DNA of 64,000 nucleotides from JACIYW01 sp014359745 (GCA_050433985.1 JBNPWE010000008.1:86161-150160), one strand, 5' to 3'; positions 1-8,606 are shown, counted from the first letter of the stretch. Notes: generated from the letters alone by a model not told the origin. A program made the numbers and translations.

Positions 1-706
1 CGCTGGTGTAGCGGGCCCAGGCTTCCGCATCGTCGGGAGGCATCTCAAGCCATTTCAGGCCGCGGGGGCTCGCCTCGATCTGGTAGTTCACCGTGGTGGT
101 GGTCAGCGCGAAGGCCGCGTCGATGCGATCCTCGAGGATGCCTTTGAGCGTGTTCACATAGCCCGAGAACTCGACCGCTTCCACATCGTCCCAGGTCATG
201 CCCCCGAAGGCCAGCAAGGCTTCCATATTGACGTCGATGGCCGGCGAGCTGGCGACGCGACCAATCCGTTTGCCCTTGAGATCGGCGATGGTCTCGATTC
301 CCGCATCGGCCGCGGCGGCCACACCCAGACCATAATCGCCGACAGCCTGCAAAACCGCCCGGATCGGCTGTGGCCCCCATTCCCGCGCGGCGAACAGGAA
401 CACGCCTTCATTGGCAAAATAGGAGGCGATGCCGCACAGGCAGTAATCTACCGTGCCATTCTTGAGCGGCGTCATCCGCGAAACGTCGTTGCGCCCCGGA
501 AGAACACGGATCGTTGTTCCGTAGCGGTTGCGCATCATGTTGCCGATGGCAATCGAATGCGCATGGCCAGCCGAGCCTGTGTCATATGCCGACCAGGCAA
601 TCACCTTGGGCAGTTCAATATTCTTTGCACTGGCGTCCTGGGCACTGGCCGGTGCGGCAATCGCCAGACAGCAGGCAGCAGCAATACTTGTCCATCGGAT
701 ATTCAT
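1..706 (-). CDS. TAXI family TRAP transporter solute-binding protein (C-terminus cut by window edge)
   Basis: About 235 codons are visible, starting at an ATG at 706 and running off the left edge. The N-terminus is a signal peptide: a short basic start, a hydrophobic stretch and an ASA-Q cleavage site near residue 22. The mature part has the layout of TAXI receptors: an Asp-Thr-Gly-Ser loop near the start, a Gly-Arg-Asn-Asp-Val motif, and an ADLKGKRIG segment. Such proteins capture organic acids in the periplasm for a TRAP permease. No permease gene lies next to it on this side, so it may lie beyond the edge, or the protein may share the permease at 13528. It follows the acyl-CoA dehydrogenase at 757 by 50 bp, which suggests one transcript. 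The ligand is unknown. Confidence 0.85.
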   Translation of the reverse strand, partial: MNIRWTSIAAACCLAIAAPASAQDASAKNIELPKVIAWSAYDTGSAGHAHSIAIGNMMRNRYGTTIRVLPGRNDVSRMTPLKNGTVDYCLCGIASYFANEGVFLFAAREWGPQPIRAVLQAVGDYGLGVAAAADAGIETIADLKGKRIGRVASSPAIDVNMEALLAFGGMTWDDVEAVEFSGYVNTLKGILEDRIDAAFALTTTTVNYQIEASPRGLKWLEMPPDDAEAWARYTS

Positions 707-756
707 GGCGTCCTCCTCCTCGTTGGTTCTTTCTTGCGCGAAACCGGGCGGTCGGC

Positions 757-1983
757 TCAAAGCTCCGAGAATGGAACATCCTTGTCCACACGTATTTCCG
801 GCGGCAGACCAAGAATGCGTTCCCCGATGATCGTGCGCTGGATCTCGTCCGATCCCCCGGCGATCCGGTTGCCGGGGGCGGTCAGATACTCGTTGCGCCA
901 GCGCGCTGCGTCGTCCTGCGTGGCGGCGGATATCCCGGCACCGGTTCCCGCCAGTTCCATCCCGAAGGCGCCCATCTCCTGCCGCAGTTTGCCCAGCAGC
1001 AGCTTTCCGATCGAGCCTTCCTCGCCCGGTGCATCGCCCCGCGACAGCGACGTCATGACCCGGTAAGAGGTGAATTCGAGCCCGCGCTGCCGCGCGACGA
1101 AATCGGCGATGCGCGCGCGCACCTCGCCGTCCTCTATCGCCGGGCGTCCGTTCCGTTCGACACGGCGGGCAAGGGCGATCAGGTCTTCGGCCCGCGCGCC
1201 CCCGGTTGCGCGCCCGATCGAAATGCTGAACCTTTCATTCATCAGCGTTGTCAGCGCCACCTTCCATCCATCGGATTCGCCGCCCAGCCGGGCGCTGTCC
1301 GGGATGCGCAGATTGTCGATGAACACCTCGTTGAAGCTGGCGCTGCCCGAGATCTGGCGAATGGGGCGCGTTTCGATGGCCGGATCGGCCATGTCCACAA
1401 GGAACATCGTCAGGCCCTTGTGCTTGGGCACCTGCGTGTCGCTGCGCGCCAGAAGGATGCCGTGGCTGGAATAATGCGCCCCGGAGGTCCAGACTTTCTG
1501 GCCGGAAATCACCCAGCCGTCGCCGTCGCGGCGGGCGCGGGTGCGGATACCCGCCAGGTCGGACCCGGCGGCGGGTTCGGAAAACAGCTGGCACCAGATA
1601 TCTTCACCGGTCAGGGCGCGGGGCAGGAACGTGGCTTTCTGTTCCTCGGTGCCGTGGATCATGACAGTCGGCCCGACAAGCCCGATGCCGATCAGGAAGG
1701 CATTGGGCGGAACGGCATACCGCCCTTCCTCCTGGTTCCAGATCACCTGCTCGATCGGTGTGGCGTCGCGACCGCCGAAGGCACGCGGCCAGGTCAGCCC
1801 GGCCCAGCCCGCCTCGGCCTTGCGCGCCTGCCAGTCTCGCGCCCGCGCGACCTCTTCGGCATCGCGGGCCATGAAATGATCCTGCGCCTTCTCGCTGCCG
1901 TCCCGCAGGGTTGCATTTGCATCCAGCCATGCCCGCGCACTTGCACGGAACGCGGCTTCTTCGGGGCTGTCGCTAAAATCCAT
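757..1983 (-). CDS. Acyl-CoA dehydrogenase, large partner of a split pair
   Basis: This 408-residue protein has the three acyl-CoA dehydrogenase domains: an N-terminal helical domain, a beta domain with the flavin-contact segment QLFSEPAAGSDLA, and a C-terminal helical domain ending in AGGSDEIQR then ERILGLP. The family normally has a Glu-Gly-Thr before the EIQ motif and uses that Glu as base. Here it reads Ala-Gly-Gly, so the base must lie elsewhere, as in steroid-type FadE enzymes. The gene follows the smaller dehydrogenase at 2000 by 16 bp. Such pairs are known to form alpha2beta2 tetramers that oxidise bulky acyl-CoAs; assigning that here is inference. Substrate unknown. Confidence 0.9.
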   Translation of the reverse strand: MDFSDSPEEAAFRASARAWLDANATLRDGSEKAQDHFMARDAEEVARARDWQARKAEAGWAGLTWPRAFGGRDATPIEQVIWNQEEGRYAVPPNAFLIGIGLVGPTVMIHGTEEQKATFLPRALTGEDIWCQLFSEPAAGSDLAGIRTRARRDGDGWVISGQKVWTSGAHYSSHGILLARSDTQVPKHKGLTMFLVDMADPAIETRPIRQISGSASFNEVFIDNLRIPDSARLGGESDGWKVALTTLMNERFSISIGRATGGARAEDLIALARRVERNGRPAIEDGEVRARIADFVARQRGLEFTSYRVMTSLSRGDAPGEEGSIGKLLLGKLRQEMGAFGMELAGTGAGISAATQDDAARWRNEYLTAPGNRIAGGSDEIQRTIIGERILGLPPEIRVDKDVPFSEL

Positions 1984-1999
1984 GTGTCCGATTCCCCTG

Positions 2000-3112
2000 T
2001 CAGCTTGCGGCCCTGGTGGCTTGCGCCAGATGCCCGATCAGTCGTTCGCGCCAAGCATCCGCCGACCCGAGATCCGCCTTCAACTGCCAGCCGCGCCGCA
2101 GGAAAAGATGCGGATCAGCGGCCCAGGTAAAGCCGATACCACCGTGAAGCTGTATCGATTCCTCGGTGGCGAATTGCACGGCATCAAGCGCCGTCAGACG
2201 TGCGACGGCGGCCGCTTCGGGCAGGCGGCTGTCGCGGCTTGCCAGCGCCCAGGCACCGAAAAAGGCGTTGGACCGCGCCAGCTCGATCTTTGCGAACATA
2301 TCGGCAAGACGGTGCTTGACTGCCTGAAAGCTGCCAATTTGCCGCCCGAACGCGCGGCGTTCCTTGGCATAGGCCGTGGTCAGGGCAAGCGCGCGCTCCG
2401 CGACGCCGATCTGTTCGAATGCCGCGAGCACCGCGGCGCCATCCAGAAGGCCTTGGATAGTCGCTGGATTCGAGCCGGGAAGCAGGTCGACCGGGGTGCC
2501 GTCAAAGCCGATCTCTGCCGCCGGGCGCGTGCGGTCGATCGGGTCCAGCGCGCGGATCGTCACGCCCGGTCCCGACAGGTCGGCAAGCCAGAGCCGCGCG
2601 GTGCCGCCCTCATCCTTCGCGGCGACCAGGGCGTGTGTCGCGTCTGCTCCAAAGGAAACCGGCGCTTTCTGCCCCGAAAGGCGATCCTGCGCCACCTTTG
2701 CCGATACCTTGTGCGGCGCAAGACCGCCGCTTTCGGCAAGCGCGGCCGCGATGATCGTGCGGCCTTCGGCGATCCCCGGCAGCAGCAATTTCCGCTGGCT
2801 TTGCGTGCCCATGGTCTGGATCGCCGGGACGGCCAGGCCCAGAACCGGGCCGAAAGGCACTGCGGCCAGGCTGCGGCCGACCTCTTCGGCCAGAACCGCC
2901 AGTTCGACGGCGCCCATGGCCGAACCGCCGTCGTCTTCGTCAATGGCAAGGCCAAGCCATCCGCCTTCGGCCAGAGCAGCCCATGTTGCCGTGTCGAACC
3001 CCTCGGCTGCATCAAGCCGGTCATGCGCGACCGTCAGCGTGGCGTGATCGCCCAACACCCGACCGAGCGTTTCGCGGATGGTGTCCTGCTCCTCGGAAAA
3101 GCCGAAATTCAT
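2000..3112 (-). CDS. Acyl-CoA dehydrogenase, small partner of a split pair
   Basis: The start is set at the ATG at 3112, where the family pattern MNFGFSEEQ begins, with a purine-rich GAGGGGG stretch upstream; an upstream GTG at 3235 only adds unrelated residues. The 370-residue product has the acyl-CoA dehydrogenase fold and the C-terminal ESIQLHGGIGFTWAADPH segment, but it lacks both the usual Gly-Thr-x-Glu-Ile-Gln flavin loop and its catalytic Glu. That is typical of the non-canonical subunit in heteromeric enzymes such as mycobacterial FadE28/FadE29. It is the first gene of the operon with 757 and the TAXI receptor, and is divergent from the MaoC-IclR pair. Confidence 0.88.
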   Translation of the reverse strand: MNFGFSEEQDTIRETLGRVLGDHATLTVAHDRLDAAEGFDTATWAALAEGGWLGLAIDEDDGGSAMGAVELAVLAEEVGRSLAAVPFGPVLGLAVPAIQTMGTQSQRKLLLPGIAEGRTIIAAALAESGGLAPHKVSAKVAQDRLSGQKAPVSFGADATHALVAAKDEGGTARLWLADLSGPGVTIRALDPIDRTRPAAEIGFDGTPVDLLPGSNPATIQGLLDGAAVLAAFEQIGVAERALALTTAYAKERRAFGRQIGSFQAVKHRLADMFAKIELARSNAFFGAWALASRDSRLPEAAAVARLTALDAVQFATEESIQLHGGIGFTWAADPHLFLRRGWQLKADLGSADAWRERLIGHLAQATRAAS

Positions 3113-3429
3113 GCCGGACCGCCCCCTCAATCTGACGGGCATCGAACGCCCTGTCAGGCGAGGGTATGTCGGCGTTCCGATCACAGCAAACGCTATCGGG
3201 GCCGGGCCGCGTAAAACCACATATGTGAAATACACCCCGAAAAGCAGCCTTTGGGTTGCAGGCGGGATTCATCATGGATGTGCTTAAACCATGTAAAAGC
3301 CGCAAGAACGGCCCCTTCAATTGATAACGCCGTGTGCGCATCCTAACCTGAAGCAACACGAATTAGGTGCGGTCGCCAGCCGGCCGGGCGCGCACCGGCG
3401 CGTTGGTCTGACAAGGGAAGGAAAACGAT
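3113..3429. promoter_or_regulatory. Divergent control region, 317 bp
   Basis: No gene is seen here. The stretch separates the dehydrogenase operon (minus strand) from the MaoC-IclR operon (plus strand) and must hold both promoters. Its clearest element is a CACATATGTG palindrome at 3218-3227, shared with two other intergenic regions. The base composition is richer in A and T than the flanking genes. Confidence 0.6.
3218..3227. promoter_or_regulatory. Palindrome CACATATGTG, copy 1 (candidate IclR operator)
   Basis: A perfect 10-bp inverted repeat, 106 bp before the dehydrogenase start at 3112 and about 200 bp before the MaoC start at 3430. The same 10-mer was found by eye only at 8680 and 10584, both also intergenic. 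The nearest regulator is the IclR protein at 4023, whose family often binds short palindromes. Binding is inference. Confidence 0.5.
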
Positions 3430-3912
3430 ATGGAAACTGTGGGCCTTGGGTTTTGCTATGAGGATTTGCCGATGGGGCGGACGTTCCGGACCATCGGTCG
3501 CACCGTGACCGAAGCCGATATCACGAATTTCGTCAACGCCACCGGCATGCTCGAGGTGTTGTTCATAAATGCGGAATTCCGCGAAAAGGAATCCAACATT
3601 ACAGGTTTCGCCGCACCCGGCGCGCTGGTCTATACCTTCATGGAGGGGTTGCTGACCCAGGCCACGATGCAACATACAGGCTTTGCCTTTCTGGAAATGG
3701 AACTCAAGGTCATGGGGCCGACATTCGCCGGTGACACGATCCATTGCGAGGTCGAGGTGATCGAATCGCGCCGCTCAAAGAGCCGCCCGAACCGCGGCCT
3801 GGTACGGACCCGCAACCGCGTGTTCAAGCAAACCGGGGAACAAGTGATGGAATATACGCCGTTGCGCATGGTCAAGGCCCGCACGACGGACAAGGAGCCG
3901 GGAACAAGGTAA
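3430..3912 (+). CDS. MaoC-like hot-dog protein with a degenerate active site
   Basis: A 160-residue single hot-dog domain of the MaoC dehydratase family, beginning with the typical YEDLPMGRTF and continuing with a TEADITNF helix. Hydratases of this family carry a Gly-Asp-x-Asn-Pro-x-His loop whose Asp and His are catalytic. Here the matching stretch reads GMLEVLFINAEF, so both residues are missing. The rest of the fold, including the FAGDTIHCEVEV strand and the ESRRSKSRPNRGLV turn, is intact. It could be a non-catalytic half of a heteromeric hydratase, a thioesterase-like variant or a binding protein. It precedes the IclR gene on the same strand. Confidence 0.8.
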   Translation: METVGLGFCYEDLPMGRTFRTIGRTVTEADITNFVNATGMLEVLFINAEFREKESNITGFAAPGALVYTFMEGLLTQATMQHTGFAFLEMELKVMGPTFAGDTIHCEVEVIESRRSKSRPNRGLVRTRNRVFKQTGEQVMEYTPLRMVKARTTDKEPGTR

Positions 3913-4022
3913 GCCTGTCTTCTTTTGCGGTCGGCTGAACAGGTACGGCCAAAAATGGCGATTGGACGGCCATACGGGCTTTGCCAGTACCCGGTCGCAT
4001 TGCGAAACTGGAGACGAACGTC

Positions 4023-4841
4023 ATGAAAGTCGCGCAGCCTGATCAAAGTGAAACTTCCGGGCGTCCGTCAGACGGGCCACGTTCGCTGACGCGGATCATG
4101 GCGATCTTCGATCTTGTGGCGCAAAGCGACCGGAGCATGACGCTCTCGGAACTCAGCAGCGCGCTGGATTGCCCCAAAAGCAGTTTGCTGGTGCTGCTTC
4201 GCCCCCTCACCGAGAGGGGATACCTGATGCGTGAGAAAGACACCTATTTTCTCGGCCCGAAGATATTCCAGTTCGCACAGACCATCCTGACCAACCACCC
4301 GTTCGAGTCGGTTCTGCGTGGGGTGCTGAGCGATCTGGTCAGTCAGACCGGCGAGACGGTCCTCTTCGCGGTCCGGGACGGCGATCGCGTCTTCTATTCA
4401 TCGGTCCTGGAAAGCCCGCAGCCCGTCCGCTACGTCGCCCAGACGGGGATTGACCGGCCCTTGTTCTGTTCGGCTTCGGGGCTTGTGATGCTGGCCCATG
4501 ACACGCCGCAGGAACTGGACGACTACTTTCGCCGGACAGAGCTGACGCCGCTCACCCCCAATTCGGTCACCGACGAAAAAGAACTGCGGCGCATCATTTC
4601 AGAGGTCCGCAAGGCCGGGTATTCCAGCACGGTGGGAACGGCTCATGTCGATGCCGCAGGGTTTGGGGTTCCGGTCTTTCGAGCCGGTGGCCATCTGGCG
4701 GGGGCCCTGGTGATCGGCGCCCCGGTGGAACGCGCCGTCCGGAACCGCAAACTATACGTGAGCGCCGGCAGGGCAAGCGCCGAAAAATTGTCAATGGCGC
4801 TTGGCTACCTTGGGGACAAGAACGCAACCGCCCTGCATTAG
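4023..4841 (+). CDS. IclR family transcriptional regulator 1
   Basis: The start is placed at the ATG at 4023, preceded by GGAG at a normal distance, rather than an in-frame ATG at 3981. The 272-residue protein has an N-terminal winged helix-turn-helix (around residues 20-85, with MTLSELSSALDCPKSSL) and a C-terminal IclR effector domain containing the conserved RYVAQTGIDRPLFCSASGLVML region and GFGVPVF. Proteins of this type respond to small organic acids or CoA-pathway intermediates. It lies among genes with the shared CACATATGTG palindrome, which makes it the best candidate regulator for modules A and B. Confidence 0.92.
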   Translation: MKVAQPDQSETSGRPSDGPRSLTRIMAIFDLVAQSDRSMTLSELSSALDCPKSSLLVLLRPLTERGYLMREKDTYFLGPKIFQFAQTILTNHPFESVLRGVLSDLVSQTGETVLFAVRDGDRVFYSSVLESPQPVRYVAQTGIDRPLFCSASGLVMLAHDTPQELDDYFRRTELTPLTPNSVTDEKELRRIISEVRKAGYSSTVGTAHVDAAGFGVPVFRAGGHLAGALVIGAPVERAVRNRKLYVSAGRASAEKLSMALGYLGDKNATALH

Positions 4842-4873
4842 GTGTGAACTCTCGACGCGTTGTTTCGGCCTGA

Positions 4874-4901
4874 AGCGGCGTGTCACACGGGACACGCCGC
4901 T
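4874..4901. terminator. Bidirectional hairpin between convergent genes
   Basis: A perfect 11-bp stem, AGCGGCGTGTC against GACACGCCGCT, with a 6-nt loop, sits in the short gap between the IclR gene and the convergent dehydrogenase gene. There is no T-run, so it may stop transcription weakly or only protect 3' ends. Confidence 0.55.
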
Positions 4902-4921
4902 CCGGCTGCCCGATCCCCCGG

Positions 4922-6070
4922 TTACCGCAGCCCCAGTCCGCGCGCGATGATGCCGCGCAAGATTTCGCGGGTGCCCCCCCTGAGAGAGAATGACGGCACC
5001 GTAAGTTCCGTAAAGGCCAGCACCGCCGCATAGCTGTCGCGCCCGCCGGGCACGGCCGGGCGTGACAGCAGGCTCCGGGCCAGGCGCGGGATATCCTGTT
5101 CAAAGAGGGCGCCGAGATCCTTGACGATGGCGGCTTGCAGCGCGGGGTTCTTTCCCTCGTTCAGCATCCCCGCGACCGAACGCGACATCCGCCGAAGCAC
5201 CATCAGATGCGCGGCCAGGCGACCGATTTCGGCCTGTTGCGCCTCGGTGGCGTCTTTGCGCAGCAATAGGATCAGTTCCTCGATCAGGGCGAAAGACGAC
5301 AGGAACCGTTCCGGGCCGCTGCGTTCAAAAGCCAGCTCGCTCATGACCTGCGACCAGCCTTCTCCCTTCGCGCCCAGAAGCGCTTCGGAGGGCAGGAAGG
5401 TATCGTCGAAGATGACCTGATTGAAATGATGCTCGCCAGTCAAGTCGATGATCGGGCTGATCGAGATGTTTTCGGTGGCCTTGAGATCGACCAGAAACTG
5501 GCTCATCCCGCCGTGGCGATCTTCGCTTTTTCCGGTGCGGCAGAACAGGATCATGTAATCGGCCACATGCGCGAAAGTCGTCCAGACCTTCGTGCCGTTG
5601 ACCCGGAACCCGCCCTCGACCTCGGTGGCGACGGTGCGCGTGGCCGCCAGGTCCGAGCCGGAATCGGGCTCGCTCATCCCGATGCAGAAACAAAGTTCGC
5701 CCGCCGCGATGCGCGGCACGATCCGGCGTTTCTGCTCTTCGGTGCCCTTGGCCAGGATCAGCGGGCCGCTCTGCCGGTCGGCGATCCAGTGCGAGATCAC
5801 CGGCGCGCCCGCGGCCAGCAGTTCCTCGGACACCACATAGCGTTCCAGCGCGCTGCGCGCGTGCCCGCCGTATTCCTTGGGAAAGGTCATGCCGACCCAG
5901 CCGCGCTGTGCCAGCTTGCGCGAGAAGTCGCGGCTGAAGCCGTTCCACGACTTCGCGCGCATCTCGGGCGGGAAATCGGCGAGTTCCTCGGCCAGGAATG
6001 CGCGGACCTCTTGCCGAAGGTCGTCATAGTCGGCACCGGGCGGGGGCGGGGGAAATGCGGTAAAGGTCAT
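4922..6070 (-). CDS. Acyl-CoA dehydrogenase, large partner of a second split pair
   Basis: A 382-residue acyl-CoA dehydrogenase. A Pro-rich N-terminus precedes the helical domain, then the flavin-contact segment CIGMSEPDSGSDLAATRT, and a C-terminal loop reading SLRGGTREILRGIIARGLGL. As in the gene at 757, the usual Glu of the Glu-Gly-Thr motif is replaced (Arg-Gly-Gly-Thr). Its start overlaps the stop of the small dehydrogenase at 6067 by an ATGA junction, so the two are translationally coupled. This supports a heteromeric enzyme analogous to steroid-type FadE pairs. Substrate unknown. Confidence 0.9.
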   Translation of the reverse strand: MTFTAFPPPPPGADYDDLRQEVRAFLAEELADFPPEMRAKSWNGFSRDFSRKLAQRGWVGMTFPKEYGGHARSALERYVVSEELLAAGAPVISHWIADRQSGPLILAKGTEEQKRRIVPRIAAGELCFCIGMSEPDSGSDLAATRTVATEVEGGFRVNGTKVWTTFAHVADYMILFCRTGKSEDRHGGMSQFLVDLKATENISISPIIDLTGEHHFNQVIFDDTFLPSEALLGAKGEGWSQVMSELAFERSGPERFLSSFALIEELILLLRKDATEAQQAEIGRLAAHLMVLRRMSRSVAGMLNEGKNPALQAAIVKDLGALFEQDIPRLARSLLSRPAVPGGRDSYAAVLAFTELTVPSFSLRGGTREILRGIIARGLGLR

Positions 6071-7125
6071 GCTGAGGCGCCTTGTGCAGTGGTGTCCGTG
6101 ATGAAGTGCCAGAAATTTTCTTGGGAACTGGATAGCGCGGCCCGGCCCAGTTCCCGCGTCCAGTCCAGTTCGGTGCCGAATTCGTCGCGCCAGCTCCAGA
6201 TCCGTTTGGTGAAATGGTGCAGCGCATGTTCCCTTGTATAGCCGATGGCACCATGAATCTGGTGGGCCAGCGCACCGACGGTCTGTGCGGCCTCTCCGGT
6301 GCGGCTCTTGGCGGCGGAAACGGCCAGCGCGAAGGACGGCATATCATAGCTGTCGGCGGCCATCTCGGCGGCGGTGCGCGCGGCGGCGGTTTCCCCGGCC
6401 ATGGTTGCAAGATATTGCTGAATCGCCTGGAACTTGCCGATTGGCCGCCCGAACTGAACCCGGTCATTGGCATATTCGACGGTCATTCCAAGGATGGTCT
6501 CCAGCGCCCCGGCCATGGCCAGACTGCGCACAAGCGCACCAAGCGCCCGCATCCCGCTGATCGACCCGTCCAGCGGCGCGATATCGGCCCCGGTCAGGTC
6601 AAGATCGACCTCGGCATCGTCGCGCGGCATCCCGGCGAGATCCTGCGCCGGGGTTATCGTCAACCTTGCCACCGGCAGCGACACGACATGAGCCCGCCCA
6701 TCAAGGCTGGTGATGGTCACGATCCGGTCCGCCCAGCGGGCGAAGGGCACCATCGCCAGGCGCCCGCTTGCATGGAAATCCGCCCCGCGCCGTTCCAGGT
6801 GAAGCGTGTCGCCCTCGGCGATGGTCAGCCTGCCGCCGGGAAGGTCCAGCCCCGCGCGCGCCAGCACAGCGTTCGCGATCAGGGTTTCGGCCAGCGGCAA
6901 GGGCAGGCCATGCGCCCCCGCGATGCGCACCAGCCCGAGCGCCTCGGCCGCGGGAACGCCAAAGCCGCCCGCAGCTTCGGGCACCAGGGCCAAGTTTAGC
7001 CCGGCCTCTTCGATCCGCTTCCAGAGCGCCTCGGGGCAGTGTCCGGCCGCGGCGTCCTCGCGCAGCGCATGGGTGACATGGTCGCGCAAAAGCCGCTCGG
7101 CCATGTCGAAGATCATAGACTCCAT
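6067..7125 (-). CDS. Acyl-CoA dehydrogenase, small partner of a second split pair
   Basis: The 352-residue product has the dehydrogenase fold in shortened form. The middle domain is reduced, and the C-terminal domain keeps AHQIHGAIGYTREHALH but ends without a Gly-Thr-x-Glu-Ile-Gln loop. The ATG at 7125 is preceded by AAGGA and overlaps the stop of the MmgE/PrpD gene (TGATG), while its own stop overlaps the next gene (ATGA). The order MmgE/PrpD, small subunit, large subunit is therefore one tightly coupled operon. It mirrors the pair at 757/2000 in reverse reading of the locus. Confidence 0.86.
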   Translation of the reverse strand: MESMIFDMAERLLRDHVTHALREDAAAGHCPEALWKRIEEAGLNLALVPEAAGGFGVPAAEALGLVRIAGAHGLPLPLAETLIANAVLARAGLDLPGGRLTIAEGDTLHLERRGADFHASGRLAMVPFARWADRIVTITSLDGRAHVVSLPVARLTITPAQDLAGMPRDDAEVDLDLTGADIAPLDGSISGMRALGALVRSLAMAGALETILGMTVEYANDRVQFGRPIGKFQAIQQYLATMAGETAAARTAAEMAADSYDMPSFALAVSAAKSRTGEAAQTVGALAHQIHGAIGYTREHALHHFTKRIWSWRDEFGTELDWTRELGRAALSSSQENFWHFITDTTAQGASA

Positions 7126-8606
7126 CAGGTGGTCCTTTCAGAGGGTGCGGAAATGGCTGTTGCGGGGCCGCGCTTTGGTTCGGGCTGCTGCTCATGGCCC
7201 GTCTGCACGTTATGGCCCGTCTGCACGTTATGGCCCGTCTGCCCGTTGTCGGACATCCCGTCATGGGGCATCGCCCCCGGCAGCGGCGGCAGATGCAGTC
7301 GCGCGCGCAGATCCCGCCGGAAAGCCTCGGCGGCGGGCGGCGCGCCCCCGTCCCGGCGATATTTCTCAAGACAATCGGCGATCTTGTCCCCGATCTCGGC
7401 GGGGGTGGCCGGGTCGGCGGGCGAGCCGGGATGCGCCGCGACCGATGTCTCGGCCAGGGTCTCGTTCCCCTTGCGCAGGCGAACATGAACCGCCCCATGA
7501 TCCACGCCGACGCGATCTTTCCCGGCATCCGGTTCGGTTTCGATGCTCACCAGCCCCATCAGGCGGCGGATCTCCGGGCGGTGGGGGCTGTCCCCCTCGA
7601 AATCCGCAAGCCCGATATGGCCCTGATGCAGCGCCACGGACAATGTATAGGCAGCGCAGAACTTCGCTTCCATGCCGTCCTTCGGATCGGTGACGTGAAG
7701 CGGCACCATGACACCCTTTGGCACCGTCATTTCGATCGTCACGCCCTCGGGCAGGGGCGCACCGCCCCGCTCGGTATAAAGGCGACGCCCCGCAGCGATC
7801 ATCCGGTGCGTGAGATAGCAGCAGGGATAAAGCTTGCGCGATACCGTGCCCAGATCAATCCGCGGCTCCACCTCCGCAGGGTCGGCTGCGAGTCCGTCAG
7901 GGCCCGCGTAAAGATCGAAGAACCCGCGCGGCGCGAAAATATCGGGCGCGCCGGTGATCCCGGCGCCGGCCATGCGGGCGGCGCGCAGACCGGCAAGGGC
8001 GGCATTGCCGGCCTGCACCGGCTTGGCCATCGCGCCAAAATTGATCTGCAACCCGCCGGCCAGCGACGCGGCCAGCGCAAGGGCATGTCGCACCGCCTCC
8101 TCGTCAAGCTCAAGCTGATGCGCGACCGCCGCCGCCGCCGCCAGCGCCCCGATTGTCGATGTGGCGTGCCAGCCCTTGTCGTAGTGACCAAAGCCCAGAA
8201 CCTGCCCCAGTGCAACATTCACAGCTGTTCCCACCGCCAGCGCGGGCGCGACCCGGTCGGCCGTGTCCGGGCGCGCATCCGCCATGGCCAGCAATGCCGG
8301 CACGATCACGACGCTGGGATGGGTGACGCTGAGCGTGTGGACATCGTCGAAGTCGAGCGCATGACCGGCGACCGCGTTGAGGAACGCCGCCTGTTCGACA
8401 CCGCCCTTTCCGGTAGCCCCCGGCGGCACGTCCGCACCGGCCCCGTCAAGCGCCGCCAGCCTGCGCACCACCGGTTCGTGCCAGCCGCCGTAGATGACGG
8501 CCACCGTATCCTCCAGGCAAAGCGCGGCCTGCGCGGCATCCGCCTTGCCCAGTCGGCGCGGCGCGGCGACGAACCGCGCCAAACGGGAGGTGAAATCACT
8601 GATCAT
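7125..8606 (-). CDS. MmgE/PrpD family protein 1 with a repeat-bearing C-terminal tail
   Basis: The family covers 2-methylcitrate dehydratase, cis-aconitate decarboxylase and related enzymes acting on di- and tricarboxylates. The start is set at 8606, where an AGGATCAGGAC stretch precedes MISDFTSRLARFV; longer upstream extensions are not family-like. Conserved parts include AFLNAVAGHALDFDDVH, GWHATSTIGALAAAAAVA and KLYPCCYLTHRMI. The protein is 493 residues, somewhat longer than its relatives, because of a C-terminal tail that contains three near-identical six-residue units (Asn-Val/Gly-Gln-Thr-Gly-His type). The first gene of its operon, it has a CACATATGTG palindrome 74 bp upstream. The true substrate cannot be told. 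Confidence 0.85.
   Translation of the reverse strand: MISDFTSRLARFVAAPRRLGKADAAQAALCLEDTVAVIYGGWHEPVVRRLAALDGAGADVPPGATGKGGVEQAAFLNAVAGHALDFDDVHTLSVTHPSVVIVPALLAMADARPDTADRVAPALAVGTAVNVALGQVLGFGHYDKGWHATSTIGALAAAAAVAHQLELDEEAVRHALALAASLAGGLQINFGAMAKPVQAGNAALAGLRAARMAGAGITGAPDIFAPRGFFDLYAGPDGLAADPAEVEPRIDLGTVSRKLYPCCYLTHRMIAAGRRLYTERGGAPLPEGVTIEMTVPKGVMVPLHVTDPKDGMEAKFCAAYTLSVALHQGHIGLADFEGDSPHRPEIRRLMGLVSIETEPDAGKDRVGVDHGAVHVRLRKGNETLAETSVAAHPGSPADPATPAEIGDKIADCLEKYRRDGGAPPAAEAFRRDLRARLHLPPLPGAMPHDGMSDNGQTGHNVQTGHNVQTGHEQQPEPKRGPATAISAPSERTT
7194..7247. repeat. Three tandem 18-bp repeats at the 3' end of the MmgE/PrpD gene
   Basis: The unit ATGGCCCGTCTGCACGTT occurs at 7194-7211 and 7212-7229 exactly, and at 7230-7247 with one change. 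Because 18 is a multiple of three, the repeats stay in frame and encode repeated hexapeptides in the C-terminal tail of the protein. Such an array can vary in copy number by slippage. Confidence 0.9.

Noticed and set aside
514..2130. Long open frame on the plus strand opposite the dehydrogenase at 757
   Set aside because: It has no recognisable domain and mirrors a clear acyl-CoA dehydrogenase gene; long antisense frames are expected at this GC content.
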